In this document: piece by piece, positions 49,365-60,801 of the stretch
Layout: each line of letters starts with the position of its first letter
Position numbering within the stretch: the first letter of the stretch is position 1
DNA from: Chamaelirium japonicum
Lineage: Eukaryota; Streptophyta; Magnoliopsida; Liliales; Melanthiaceae
Length of the DNA: 64,000 nucleotides
Assembly (NCBI GenBank): GCA_947650365.1
Contig: OX393554.1
Coordinates: 36,724,482 to 36,788,481, forward strand
Reading direction: 5' to 3'
Position numbers and translations under genes: made by a program
Notes under the pieces: model-generated
The model's database searches: none
What the model was told of the DNA's origin: nothing
What the model saw: only the letters and a program-made list of their open reading frames with translations

Positions 49365-51065
49365 GACTGACCGGTTAATTTTGACCGATCGGTCAAATTT
49401 TGACCGATCGGTCAAAATTCAACCGGTCAAGAATCAGGTGATCGGTCAAAAAACATGGTTTTTTGACCGATCCAGTAGGAAATTTGACCGATCGGTTGAC
49501 ATTTGACCGATCGGTTAATTTTTGACCGATCGGTCATATTTGACTGATCGGTCAAATTTTGACCGATCGGTCAAAATTCAACCGGTCAAGAATAGGGTGA
49601 TCGGTCAAAAAACATGGTTTTTTGACCGATCCAGGAGGAAATTTGACCGATCGAATGATTTTTGCCGATCGGACAAGTTTGTCCGATCGGTAAAAAATTA
49701 TCCGGTCAAGGTTCGAGTGATCGGCAAAAAACCTTGGTTTTTTGCCAGATCCAGTAGAAATTTGACCGATCGAATGATTTTCGCCGATCGGACAGGTTTG
49801 TCCGATCGGTGAAAAATATCCGGTCAAGGTTCGAGTGATCGGCAAAAAACCTTGGTTTTTTGCCAGATCCAGTAGAAATTTGACCGATCGAATGATTTTC
49901 ACCGATCGGACAGGTTTGTCCGATCGGTGAAAAATATCCGGTCAAGGTTCGAGTGATCGGCAAAAAACCTTGGTTTTTTGCCAGATCCAGTAGAAATTTG
50001 ACCGATCGAATGATTTTTGCCGATCGGACAAGTTTGTCCGATCGGTAAAAAATTATCCGGTCAAGGTTCGAGTGATCGGCAAAAAACTTTGGTTTTTTGC
50101 CAGATCCAGCGGAAATTTGACCGATCGAATGATTTTCGCCGATCGGACAGGTTTGTCCGATCGGTGAAAAATATCCGGTCAAAGTTCGAGTGATCGGCAA
50201 AAAACCTTGGTTTTTTGCCAGATCCAGTAGAAATTTGACCGATCGAATGATTTCGCCGATCGGACAGGTTTGTCCGATCTGTGAAAAATATCCGGTCAAA
50301 GTTCGAGTGATCGGCAAAAAACCTTGGTTTTTTGCCAGATCCAGTAGAAATTTGACCGATCGAATGATTTTCACCGATCGGACAGGTTTGTCCGATCGGT
50401 GAAAAATATCCGGTCAAGGTTCGAGTGATCGGCAAAAAACTTTGGTTTTTTGCCAGATCCAACAGAAATTTGACCGATCGAATGATTTTCGTCGATCGGA
50501 CAGGTTTGTCCGATCGGTGAAAAATATCCGGTCAAAGTTCGAGTGATCGGCAAAAAACCTTGGTTTTTTGCCAGATCCAGTAGAAATTTGACTGATCGAA
50601 TGATTTTCACCGATCGGACAGGTTTGTCCGATCGGTGAAAAATATCCGGTCAAGGTTCGAGTGATCGGCAAAAAACCTTGGTTTTTTGCCAGATCCAGTA
50701 GAAATTTGACCGATCGAATGATTTCGCCGATCGGACAGGTTTGTCTGATCTGTGAAAAATATCCGGTCAAAGTTCGAGTGATCGGCAAAAAACCTTGGTT
50801 TTTTTTGCCAGATCCAGTAGAAATTTGACCGATCGAATGATTTTCACCGATCGGACAGGTTTGTCCGATCGGTGAAAAATATCCGGTCAAGGTTCGAGTG
50901 ATCGGCAAAAAACCTTGGTTTTTTGCCAGATCCAGTGGAAATTTGACCGATCGAATGATTTTTGCCGATCGGACAAGTTTGTCCGATCGGTAAAAATTAT
51001 CCGGTCAAGGTTCGAGTGATCGGCAAAAAACCTTGGTTTTTTGCCAGATCCAGTAGAAATTTGAC
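49365..51065 (-). repeat. 118-bp hairpin-rich tandem array
   Basis: About 12 units of about 118 bp follow two to three diverged leader units. Each unit holds a long inverted repeat (arms TTTTCACCGATCGGACA and its complement around GGTT) and a second hairpin with arms GGCAAAAAACC / GGTTTTTTGCC. The GACCGATCGGTC word is repeated. Many frames of about 60-220 aa cross it in both directions; they share the repeat periodicity and are not genes. Confidence 0.93.
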
Positions 51066-51329
51066 AGATCAATATAAAGTTTTGAACCTGCCCTTCAGAG
51101 AAGGTTTACTGATTCGTTCTTCGATTCTTTCGGCAGAGTTTCGAACATTGATGGAGCTTGATCCTTCCTGTTTTGAATCTTTGGTTGGCTTGAACGTGGC
51201 TTTGAACCGGCGGTCCGGTTTACTCAGACCGGTGACTCGCTTGGACCGTTTGGTTAACGTGGACCGGTGGTCCGACGTTTCGTCTGGTCCAACGTTTCGC
51301 CTGTTTTTGCGCTTGCTACGGATGGATGC

Positions 51330-51420
51330 CACGTGTACCTACAAAAACACGCGATTTGATATGGTGAAGACACGTGTCTTCTCGATTTGCGCACCTGTTT
51401 TACCCTGGGTACAAAAGCTT
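51330..51420 (+). promoter_or_regulatory. Candidate promoter of the inner antisense gene
   Basis: There are two CACGTG G-boxes (51330-51335 and 51371-51376). The second sits in the 14-bp palindrome AAGACACGTGTCTT (51367-51380). A TATA-like GGGTACAAAAG (about 51408-51418) lies about 95 bp before the ATG at 51510. In the outer copy the same place reads GGGTATATAAG, a consensus TATA box, so the inner one looks weakened. Confidence 0.6.
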
Positions 51421-51509
51421 TCATCGGCTGTCATTTCGCCTCACGCTTCCAAAATTTTTCAAAGTCCAGACTCTTTGCTCCCGATTTCTGCTTTTGCTCG
51501 ATCGATCAG

Positions 51510-54288
51510 ATGGCTTCCTCCGGCAGTTCGAAGAAGTCCGGTACGGTTCCCTCTAAGAGAAAAGGGAAGGAAATTGTTGAAGTTGTTGAAGTTCCCTCCC
51601 CTCCGAGGGGTCGTGGCAAAGGCAAGGCCGCGCTTGCTGAACTTGGCCAACTGGGCAAGAGGCACCAAGGCGTAGGATTTGCTTCAGCGCCATCTAGGCC
51701 AGAGCATATCCCGAAAGTGAAATTTGTTCTGGGTCCGCTCATGCCTTTGACAGAGGAGACGGAGTATATGTACAATATAGGCGGTGAGTTCACGGATACG
51801 AAGAGAAAGAAATGGCAAGCACTGCTCTCTTTCTTCACAGAAGGGAAAGGGGCACAGCCTTCACTCCCTAGCATCCAGACTACTTTCGGCATCGACAAGA
51901 AGACCGTCTTCACGAGCTTTGCTAGCAATGAGAAGGTCATGGGAACTATTGTAACCGTCGGCCAACTCAACTGCGGTCTGCATCTACCTCTGCCACCCTT
52001 CGCGGCAAGATTACTGAACACCTCTGGCCTTTGCCCGGGGCAGGTCACTGGGAACGCATGGCGAATTATCTACGCATTCTGCCGCGTGGAGTCTGATTTT
52101 CAAGAGGACTTGAAGGCTTGTTACTCCACCATCCCAGAAGGTGAAGACGCTCGGATCGAGCTTGGATACTTTTTCTTCCACTACCGGTGGGCTTACAGGA
52201 GGGACAGCCCATTCTACAATTTGACCGGTGTGTCTCCGCTGCGCCTGCTAACTGATACAGTTCCATCGGACAAACTGTACACAGATTGGCCTATCTCTGT
52301 TTCCGGCGCATGGACATCCATGTCAGTGCCCGACACCCCCCGAGACAGCGTGCACGATGCAGTGAAGATGTACAGCGAGGGAGGCATCTATGCCTGGACC
52401 TCCGAGAGGGCTGGAGCAATCGATAATTTATTTCTGGAGTTGACCTGTGGAACCAGGTCGTGGAAGCAGTTTTCCAACTGCCCCGTGAGATATGGCAAGG
52501 CCAATCTCCTCCACCGATCAAAGGATAGATACGAGGACAATGAAGTCCTATACTCTGACTATGAGGAGGACCCCCATACGGGTAAGATCATCCGGAAGGT
52601 TCGGGCCGAGAAGAAAATCTACACTGCAAGGCGCCGATTGCCTACCTTGGATGAGAAGTTGGTGCTCCAAAGAGGCCCCGTGAAGAAGAAGCGAAAAACC
52701 CTTATCAAGCCAAAGGAAGATGAAAATGAAGGGAAGAAAAATGAAGAAGAAGAAGAAAAAGAAAAGAAGGGGAGCGCCGAGGAAGAAGAAGAAACTGAAA
52801 ATGTCAGCCACGATAACAGTGGTAATGACGAGGACGAGGAAGGGAATGGCGAGGATGATCTGTCTTCCACTCCCTCTGGTGGAGATGGTGAAAACGGAGG
52901 TGGTGAGGAAGAAATTCCTCCCACCCCCACTGGTGGTGCAACGGGGGAGGACTCGATTCCTATTCCCATTGACGAGGTCAAAGCCCGTCAAATGGAAGAA
53001 GTTCTCGACGCAGAAGGTGATGGCCCAAAGGCGGTTCCCACCTACAAGTTCGATGATTTGAAGAGGCCAATGCGCCTCAAAATAAAACTATCGAGGAGTG
53101 CTGGGGTTGGAAGCAACCCCACGCCCCTCGATCAAATTCCCCCTGACGTTCCTCGCATTGAAGGAGCAACAACGAGCGGGGGTGTGGAGGTTGAGCAACC
53201 CCCACCCCCCTCTCGTTCTCTGGCTGAGGAGGTGGCTGCCATGGTGGCAGGACTCACCGTGCCAGTCGGGCAACAAGAGGGAGAAAAGGCCTCACCTCCT
53301 CGGAATGCTTCCTCCCCTATCCATTTGGAGAGGGAAAGTAGAGTGGGTGATGAGGCTCCTCAACCTCAACCAGTGCCAACTTCTATTCAGGATAAGTCGA
53401 CCCCTCAGGATGGCTCTGATCGCCGGAAGGGCAAAGAGCCGAGGGTTGAAGCCTCAGGTAATTGTATTAACTTGTCTCGATTGTCTTATCGTTGAAGCTT
53501 GGAAATAATCTAACACTTTGATTTCTTGTTGATTGTAGGTGCACCTGCTGGATTGACTCCAACAATAAGAAGCTTGGGTGACGTTGATATCAACCACCCC
53601 ACTGCTGTGATCAGGAAACTCTGCAACCTCCCGGGGGCTACTCTGGATGAAGCTTTCGATAGACTTGACCTGTTGGTAGGTGCATCTGCTTGATCGATCA
53701 TTTGAATTGTATCTTCCTTCAGAATAATTCAACTCTTTTGTTCTTTTGCAGAACTCAGCAGTTATGAATGTCGCTACCAAGCTCTCCATGAAGGCAGGAG
53801 CAAAAGAAGCTTCAGCCGAAATATCTCGTTTGACTGCTGCCCTGGAGGCTGTAAGCACGGAGAGAGATCAGCTGAGGGAGTCTCTAAAATCAAAGAAAGA
53901 GGCCCTGAAGGTCAAGACCGAGGCCCTTCGCAAGGAAAAACTGGAGAGCAAGCGCTGGCAGAACGAATACGAGGCTCAGAGTCATGAACTCCTAGGATTG
54001 AAGAATCGATTCTTTAGGATCGAAAACTTGGGCTTCGAACGTGTGGCTAAAATAAAGGAGCTGGAGGCTCAAATTGCTGCTTCAGCGGCTAAGGAGGAGG
54101 CCCACCAGAAGGAGCTGGAGCACATGCGGAGCGAATGCCAGAGCTACAGAGACACAGCTGAGAAGGCAGCAGAAGCACTTAGGGCCCATGTTGCCAGTGT
54201 CCGATCTTCCAAGGCATCGGTTGCGAGTAAAGCTCGTGATGGATCTGAGGGGGAGAAGTCTCATGCGAAGAGTGTGGCCAAGCCTTGA
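51510..54288 (+). CDS. Spliced antisense gene of the inner retrotransposon (aORF)
   Basis: Exons 51510-53457, 53539-53675 and 53752-54288 have GT-AG introns of 81 and 76 bp and give 873 aa without stops. The globular N-terminal domain (about 50-340; QLNCGLHLPLPPF, FFHYRWAYRRDSPF) resembles the 'putative gypsy-type transposon' (Transposase_28) or plant-mobile-domain group; this is a recall-based suggestion. A KKKRK motif near residue 392 suggests nuclear import. An acidic Glu/Asp-rich and Pro-rich middle and a C-terminal coiled coil (about 700-850) follow. It is transcribed against the retrotransposon, between its pol-side array and the 118-bp array. The start was chosen for the MASSGSSKK match with the outer copy and the promoter just upstream. 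Function is unknown; silencing control or RNA/particle binding are guesses. Confidence 0.85.
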
Positions 54289-54469
54289 GACTTTTCTCCT
54301 TCTTCGTTGCTGTACTTGTAAACTTTTGAAATGTATCAGCTCAATCTTGTATCTGGCATATTTTGATAATAGAAGATCTTCTTGGTGTTTGAAAATTGGA
54401 TGTCTCTTGAGTTGAATGCCTTTGACTATCATGATCTTAATAACATTAGAATAGATATAATCTTTTGAA

Positions 54470-54800
54470 TGTAAGGGGTCGAGTCGCAACTCAAGCACCC
54501 AAACTTATTGCAACTTGAAAATTGAAACTTGAATTCGTATAACACTTGAATGTGAGGGGTTGAGTCGCAACTCAAGCACCCAAACCTGTTAAACGATGTA
54601 GAAATTGATTGAAATTGAATATTGAAATTTGAAAGTCAGTTTAACATTTGCCAGTAAGGGGTTGAGTCGCAACTCTAACACCCAAACTTGTTAAAAGACT
54701 TGGTAACTTGAATATGGTCAGTTTTTAACATTTGCTAGTAAGGGGTTGAGTCGCAACTCTAACTCCCCAACTTGTTAAAAGACCTAGTAATTTGAATATA
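54470..54800 (-). repeat. About 85-100-bp tandem array of the inner element
   Basis: Four units carry GAGTCGCAACTC and CACCCAAAC, the complement of the array at 47021-47420. They lie between the pol stop codon and the end of the antisense gene. The flanks 54289-54469 and 54801-54895 hold no recognisable gene. Confidence 0.85.
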
Positions 54801-54895
54801 GATGACTTGAAACTGCTTCAGAACTTGAATTGAAAAGCTGAACACTGGCACATTTGAAGACTTGAAAGAGATCTTTATTCATCACATAATTTACA

Positions 54896-57800
54896 TCAAG
54901 GATAGAACAGCTTGAGGTGTCTAGAATTCCAAGCTCGTGGCAACCTATCTCCTTCTGGCGAGATTAGTCGATAGGAGCCTTTGCCTCCAACTGACTCGAT
55001 GATGTATGGACCTTCCCAGTTGGGAGCAAGTTTCCCACTGCTGTGTTCTTTGGTGTTGTAGAAAACTGCTCTGAGAACTAAACTACCCACTGGGAACTGT
55101 CTTTTGTAGACTTTCTTGTCGTAGGCTCTTTTGATCTTCTGCTGGTACTTGGCCACACGAAGAGAAGCTTGATCTCGTAATTCTTCGAAGAAGTCTAGAT
55201 CATTGATCCGAAGTTCTTCATTGATGCCTTCTTCAACAGCTTTGGTCTTCAAAGTGCTTGATATATTTTCTGTTGGGAGTACTGCTTCCGATCCATATGT
55301 TAGACGAAAGGGTGAAAACCCTGTTGATCTTCTTGGAGTTGTGCGATACCCCCAAAGAACTTCAGGTAGGACTTGTTCCCACAATCCTTTCTTGTCATTG
55401 AGTTTCTTCTTGAGTATACCAAGTATAGCTCTATTTGAGGCTTCAGCTTGACCATTGCATTGAGGATATCTTGGAGTTGAATAGAATAGTTTGATACCGT
55501 TGTTCAGACAGAATTCTCGAAACTTATCGGAATCAAATTGAGCTCCATTGTCAGCAACGAGAATTTGAGGTGTACCAAATCTTGAGAAGATGTTATGCCG
55601 AATGAATTTGATCACTTCATCGTCAGTCTCTCGGAAGAGGGGCACAGCTTCAACCCATTTGGTGAAGTAATCTGTGGCCAGCAATAGATACTTCTTCTTG
55701 CTCGGAGTTGGAGGGAAAGGACCTAAGAAATCTAACCCCCACTGATGGAATGGCCAGGGACTAGATAGTTGATGAAGCTCATCTGCAGGGAGATGGATAG
55801 CTCGAGCGTGTTTTTGGCATGGCTCACATCTTTGAACTATTTGTTGAGCATCCCTTGCCATTGTTGGCCAGTAGTACCCTTGTAGCTTCGTCTTGGCTTC
55901 AAGAGATCTTCCTCCCGAATGATTTCCACAAGCTCCAGAGTGGATATCAATCAGGATTGCCTGCGCTTGCTCTGGACCAAGGCATTTGAGTAACATCCCG
56001 TTGTGAGATTTGAAGTATAGATCCTCTCCTTGAATAGTGTAACAAGGGAGCTTCCTTTGAAGTCTTCGGGCTTGATTTGGATCTTCGGGCATTTTGCCAT
56101 GCTTGAAGAAATCAAAGATTGATCGTCTCCAGTCTTCAGGCTCATTTGTAGTAGTAGTGAGGTTCAATGCAAGTTGATCTCCACCCCCAGATCTCTTTGT
56201 AGTAGCAAGGATCTGTTGATCGGGGATGGTCTTGGGCATTTCTTGATAATCAATTTGTATTTGTCTTCCTCCGAGTGAGTCTCCAAGGACAGAGGCAGCA
56301 TTAGCTAGAGCATCTGCTTCATGATTCTCTGCTCTTGGAATTTGAACGAACTCAGTTATAGTAAAACGTTGTTGAAGACGTCGTACTAAGGCTAAGTAGA
56401 ACTGCATTCTTTCTTCACGAGCTGTGTATTCTCCATTGATTTGCCTTATGATCAATTGGGAGTCGCTGTAGACGATGATTCGATCTACCCCCAGAGATTC
56501 CGCCATTTCGAGTCTGGAAATGAGTGCTTCATATTCAGCTTCGTTATTAGTGGCATTAAATCCAAGAAGAGTGGCTTTCTGGAGATGATCAAGTTCGGGG
56601 GATATTAAGACTATCCCAGTTCCCGAACCGATCGAACTAGAAGCTCCATCAGTATAGAGTTTCCATGGAGGAGTCACAGCAATAGCCTCAAGATTTGGAT
56701 CAATCTTTGTTGCAAGGTTGATCGGAGTATTGTTCTCATCTTCTAAGCGCATGTCGACATCTTCTTCCCAAGTGATGGGGTCTTCAACTGGGAAATCAGC
56801 TAGAAAATCAGCGATAGCTTGACCTTTGATAGAAGTGCGAGATTCGAACTGAATTCCCAGGGAACTCATTTCGATCACCCATTTGGTCATTCGACCAGCT
56901 CGACTAGCTTTGTCAATGATATCTTTGAGCGAGTGTTCTGAAATGACAGTGATCTGGTGAGAGACAAAGTATGGTTGGAGACGACGCGATGCAGTGAGTA
57001 AGGCCAGGATGACCTTCTCAGTTTTTGAATAGCGAGTTTCAGCCGGAAGAAGAGTGTGGCTGATATAGTAGACTGGATGCACTGATGCTTTGAAATGCTT
57101 CTTCACAGATTGGAGTCCAGCCAGATGTATCCGCCTTTCGTAGTTTGTCGAAGAGGGGTTTGCACTTGTCGGAAGATTTTGAGATGAATCGATTGAGTGC
57201 TGCTAACCTTCCAGTGAGGCGTTGAACTTCTTTTCGATTTGTAGGTGAAGGCATATCGATGATGGCTCGAATTTGATCGGGATTGGCTTCAATACCCCTC
57301 CTGGTCACAAGATGACCCAGGAATTTGCCAGATTGAACTCCGAAAGCGCACTTGGCTGGGTTGAGCTTCATACGATATTTTCGAAGAACTTGAAAGGTTT
57401 CTGCCAGATCAGAAAGGTGCTTGCTCCGAATGGAACTCTTGGTGAGGAGATCATCGACGTAGACTTCGACGTTGCGACCGATCTGATCTTCGAACATTTT
57501 TGTGACTAACCTTTGATAGGTAGATCCAGCATTTTTGAGGCCGAATGGCATTACATTGTAGCAGTAGAGACCTCGGCTAGTCACGAAGCAAGTTTTCTCT
57601 TGATCGTCTGGATGAAGTGGAATTTGATTATATCCAGAATACCCATCCATGAAGGACAATAGCTCGTGACCAGCAGTGGCATCGACGAGTCTATCGATCC
57701 TTGGCATGGGAAATGGGTCTTTGGGGCAAGCCTTGTTGAGGTTGGTGAAGTCGATACAGACTCGGACTTTCCCATTCTTCTTTAGAACAGCAACAATGTT

Positions 57801-58187
57801 AGAGATCCAAGTAGGATACTCTACTTCACGGATGAAACCTGCTGCGAGTAGCTTGGTGATTTCTTCTTGAACAGCAACTTGCAGCTCTGGTCGGATGGTG
57901 CGTGGCTTTTGCTTGACAGGCTTCATTTCTTCTTTGATTGCAAGTCGATGGCAAGCGTCATCTGGATTGATACCAGGCATGTCTTCGAAACACCAGGCGA
58001 AGACGTCGATATTGGACTGGAGGAAGGATACCATGTCTTGCGCTTCTGCGTCGCTAAGACCGGTACCAATGAAAGTTTGTCGAAGGAGATCTCCGCTGCC
58101 TATGTTGATCGGGATGATTTCTTCTATTGAAGGTGATGCTTCCCATTCGATTGGTGGAGGTTCGGTCAGCGGAATCTCCTTTGATTG
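54896..58187 (-). pseudogene. Pol polyprotein of the inner element (RT, RNase H, aRH, integrase), frameshifted
   Basis: The first part, in frame with gag-protease after the UAG, runs to 57039. It holds reverse transcriptase with YVDDLL and the FGLKNAGSTYQRL region. At about 57110-57070 the RNase H linker is shortened by roughly 30 residues (estimated from related elements) and the frame shifts. The second frame (57106-54896, 736 aa) has the rest of RNase H, then an archaeal-type RNase H (D153, E191, D215, D264), integrase zinc finger (H389, H395, C427, C430), catalytic D459, D519, E555, and a C-terminal domain without chromodomain. It copies element RNA and inserts the DNA in the nucleus. As it stands, one continuous pol cannot be made. 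Confidence 0.92.
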
Positions 58188-58190
58188 CTA
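58182..58190 (-). promoter_or_regulatory. UAG with CARYYA-type readthrough context
   Basis: On the minus strand the gag-protease frame ends TAG CAA TCA and continues in the same frame into pol. UAG-CAR-YYA is the established tobamovirus-type stop-readthrough context. Whether it works here is inference; a plain nonsense mutation is the alternative. Confidence 0.6.
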
Positions 58191-60656
58191 TTTGGAAGAG
58201 GGACGAGCTTCATCTCGTGGCCGCTTTGGAGGAGCAATGTTGATCTTGCGATCTGTCTTGGCAGCAGCAGCTTCACAAGATCTTCCAGCTTGCTGATCGC
58301 CTCGAATGCAGACGATGCCTTCTCCAGTTGCAAACTTGAGTAGTTGATGGTAAGAGGAGGAGATGGCATTGATCTGGTGGAGGAATGGTCGCCCGAGGAT
58401 GGCGTTGTAGCTGGATACTCCTTCGACAATTGCAAACCTCACCGAGACTCGAGTTTCTCGGCTGAGGTCGAGGGTGAATCTAGATTCGCCCACCGTGATA
58501 CTTTGTTCTCCATTGAAGCCAGTAATTACAATCGGGACGACATCAAGGCTTTGATACTTATGTCCCAGACGTTTGAAACAGTCTGAGAACATAATGTCGA
58601 TAGAGCTCCCGGTGTCGATGAGGATTCGATTGACGGTGCTTCCGTCGATGATGAGTTTCAAGACCAGGGGGTCTCGATGTGGAGTATGAACTCCTTGAAG
58701 ATCGGTGTCGTTGAAGACTATGGATGGCCAAGCAAGACCTTCGATGGGATTCTCGATCCAAGTATCTTCTTTATTTGCAGTAGATCGAACATGGAAGATA
58801 CGCCGAATCTGGCGATCGACTTCTTTCCCGGTAATTGCTTGATTGTGTAATGATCCATGAATGCCAAAGACATTGGCATTCACAGAGATGGGTTGCCAGT
58901 TCGAGGAGATTTGATGTATCCAACACACTTCTTTCCCCTTTGCAGAGGTTCGACGTTGATCGTGCCCGTTGTTGACGAATTCTTGAAGGTGGCCCTCTCG
59001 TAGTAAGTCTTCAAGATGGAACTTCAACCGATAGCATCGGTCAGTAGAGTGGCCGTGACTTCGATGGAATTCGCAGTAGACTGTTTTGTCTGCTGTGAAT
59101 TTGGAATTTGGCTGAAGAGGATTGGGCCTCCGAAGATACTCGTCGTGTTGAATACGGTCGAGTATCTGTTCGACCGGCATGTTCCACTCGGTGAAAGTGG
59201 TCTTCGTTGGAGATCGACGTCCATCATTCTTTGATCTTTTGTTGGCCGGAGGGGCTGTTGCTTCAGCGTTGTGAGCCTTTGCAGCATACTTAGGAGCTTC
59301 TCTTTCAGCAGGCCTTCTCTTAGTTTCTCGCCCTTTCCGAGCGACTTGATCGTCTTCCACCTCAATCTCCCTCTGGATTCGGTCAAACATTGCACCCAGA
59401 GAAGGAGGGGGATTGCGGATGAAGTCGTTGTAGATGTGTAGATCAAAGCGGAGAGCGTTCTGGAAAGCCAACATGATGGCTTCATCATCCAGATGTCTTC
59501 CAGAGAGAGCAGCATGCTCGTTGCGAAACCTCCTCGTGAAGCTGCGGAGAGTCTCGTCTGCACCCATCCTCAGTCGGTAGAGAGAGTCGAGCTTCTTCTC
59601 TGGCTTTAGATTGAGTTGATAGTGCTGCACAAAGAGGTTAGCCAAAACACCGAACTGGGTGATGGACCCAGCTCGGAGATTGTGATACCAGTCGAGCGAA
59701 GGCTCATCGAGACTTCCCGCGAAGGTGCGGCAGAGCACGTTGTTTTCCTCTTCGTGTGGCGTTAGAGCTTGCTTGAAGGCAAGTATGTGGAGGCTTGGAT
59801 CTCCTCTGATGCAGTTGAATTTGGGGAGGATAGGAGTTCTCCATCCTTTTGGAAAGGTGGTCTCGAAGAGACTTCGATGTAGAGGCCCGGCAGAGGAGTA
59901 ACCGTCCCTACGACCGTGTCCTCGACCTAGAGGCGGGTCAAGAGGCAAGATCGCAAGGTCTTGCTCAGGCATTGAAGTATTTGCCGGTTGAAGTCGGTGT
60001 CGAAGGTCCGATCCAAGTCCACGTTGGAGTGGAATGGAAGGGGAGACTCTGCTCTTTGAAGGAGCGCCTTTCATTTGGTGCTTCCTTGGCATGTTGATCT
60101 TTGAAGGTATCCTCTTGTCGCAGTTGCGACCAGAAGAGGATTGGGAGGACTCGTCGTCAAGACGATCCCAGACACTCTGCTTCCAAGGAGCAGCAGAAGG
60201 AGTAGGATCGCGACGAATTCTTTCGAGGGCAACAGTGCCTATCGACCTCCGTTGTTCGGAGTGAATTGAATGTCGAGGAAGATCAACCCTCTCACTTGTG
60301 GAGGGGATCGGAATAGCAATTCCAGCTTCGGAGGCTGCCTTCTTCAGAGCATCCCTCTCAGCGGTGAGGGTGGCGTTTTGCTTTGCCAATTGGAGCAATT
60401 GGAAATCGACTGCAGAGACCTGGTATATCGATGGAGGGTCTTCAGCAGGAGCAGGGACAGTCTGCCCAATTGATTGATGAGGATGAGGGGCGATCGGTCG
60501 ATCGACTGATCTTCCACTTCTTGAGTGAACCCCCATCTCGGGGACAGCAAGGGGCTGCCCGAAGTTGAGCCTTTGACTCATTAAACGAGTCTCAGGACGA
60601 GGTTGATGTTGAGTGTTACTTCCTTCTGGTTGACCCTGGTATTTGGTTCTCGCCAT
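58188..60656 (-). CDS. Gag-protease of the inner element
   Basis: 822 aa, open. N-terminal gag as in the outer copy: leucine-rich helix near 85-110, gag core at about 290-420 (DWYHNLRAGSITQFG), and zinc-binding CEFHRSHGHSTDRC near 530. A linker follows, then an aspartic protease with the catalytic triplet in LIIDGSTVNRILIDTGSS and the flap-side AILGRPFL. The protease processes gag and pol. The frame ends at TAG (58190-58188) and the next codons continue in frame into pol. The start is the ATG 125 bp after the primer site, identical in context to the outer gag (MARTK). Confidence 0.95.
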   Translation of the reverse strand: MARTKYQGQPEGSNTQHQPRPETRLMSQRLNFGQPLAVPEMGVHSRSGRSVDRPIAPHPHQSIGQTVPAPAEDPPSIYQVSAVDFQLLQLAKQNATLTAERDALKKAASEAGIAIPIPSTSERVDLPRHSIHSEQRRSIGTVALERIRRDPTPSAAPWKQSVWDRLDDESSQSSSGRNCDKRIPSKINMPRKHQMKGAPSKSRVSPSIPLQRGLGSDLRHRLQPANTSMPEQDLAILPLDPPLGRGHGRRDGYSSAGPLHRSLFETTFPKGWRTPILPKFNCIRGDPSLHILAFKQALTPHEEENNVLCRTFAGSLDEPSLDWYHNLRAGSITQFGVLANLFVQHYQLNLKPEKKLDSLYRLRMGADETLRSFTRRFRNEHAALSGRHLDDEAIMLAFQNALRFDLHIYNDFIRNPPPSLGAMFDRIQREIEVEDDQVARKGRETKRRPAEREAPKYAAKAHNAEATAPPANKRSKNDGRRSPTKTTFTEWNMPVEQILDRIQHDEYLRRPNPLQPNSKFTADKTVYCEFHRSHGHSTDRCYRLKFHLEDLLREGHLQEFVNNGHDQRRTSAKGKEVCWIHQISSNWQPISVNANVFGIHGSLHNQAITGKEVDRQIRRIFHVRSTANKEDTWIENPIEGLAWPSIVFNDTDLQGVHTPHRDPLVLKLIIDGSTVNRILIDTGSSIDIMFSDCFKRLGHKYQSLDVVPIVITGFNGEQSITVGESRFTLDLSRETRVSVRFAIVEGVSSYNAILGRPFLHQINAISSSYHQLLKFATGEGIVCIRGDQQAGRSCEAAAAKTDRKINIAPPKRPRDEARPSSK

Positions 60657-60780
60657 TCAGAGTGCGAAGGGTACAACGAGGTTGCCGATGTCCGATCAGT
60701 TGTTTGAGCAACCGAGGGGGCAAGGAAGTTTGGCTATTGATCTAGTAGTCGAAATTGAGAGGACACGATTTCTCATTCGT

Positions 60781-60798
60781 ATCCCACAGACGGTGCCA
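60781..60798 (-). promoter_or_regulatory. Primer-binding site of the inner element
   Basis: TGGCACCGTCTGTGGGAT lies three bases from the LTR. Compared with the other two sites in this window the fifth base is A instead of G. Confidence 0.78.
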
Positions 60799-60801
60799 AA
60801 C

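Noticed and set aside
49522-51072. Frames up to 222 aa with FADHSNLDR-like repeats
   Set aside because: They are produced by the 118-bp hairpin array; length and frame change with unit boundaries.
51387-51509. Upstream 41-codon extension of the inner antisense protein
   Set aside because: It lies between the promoter elements and the MASSGSS start, and the outer copy begins at the same MASSGSS with no matching extension.
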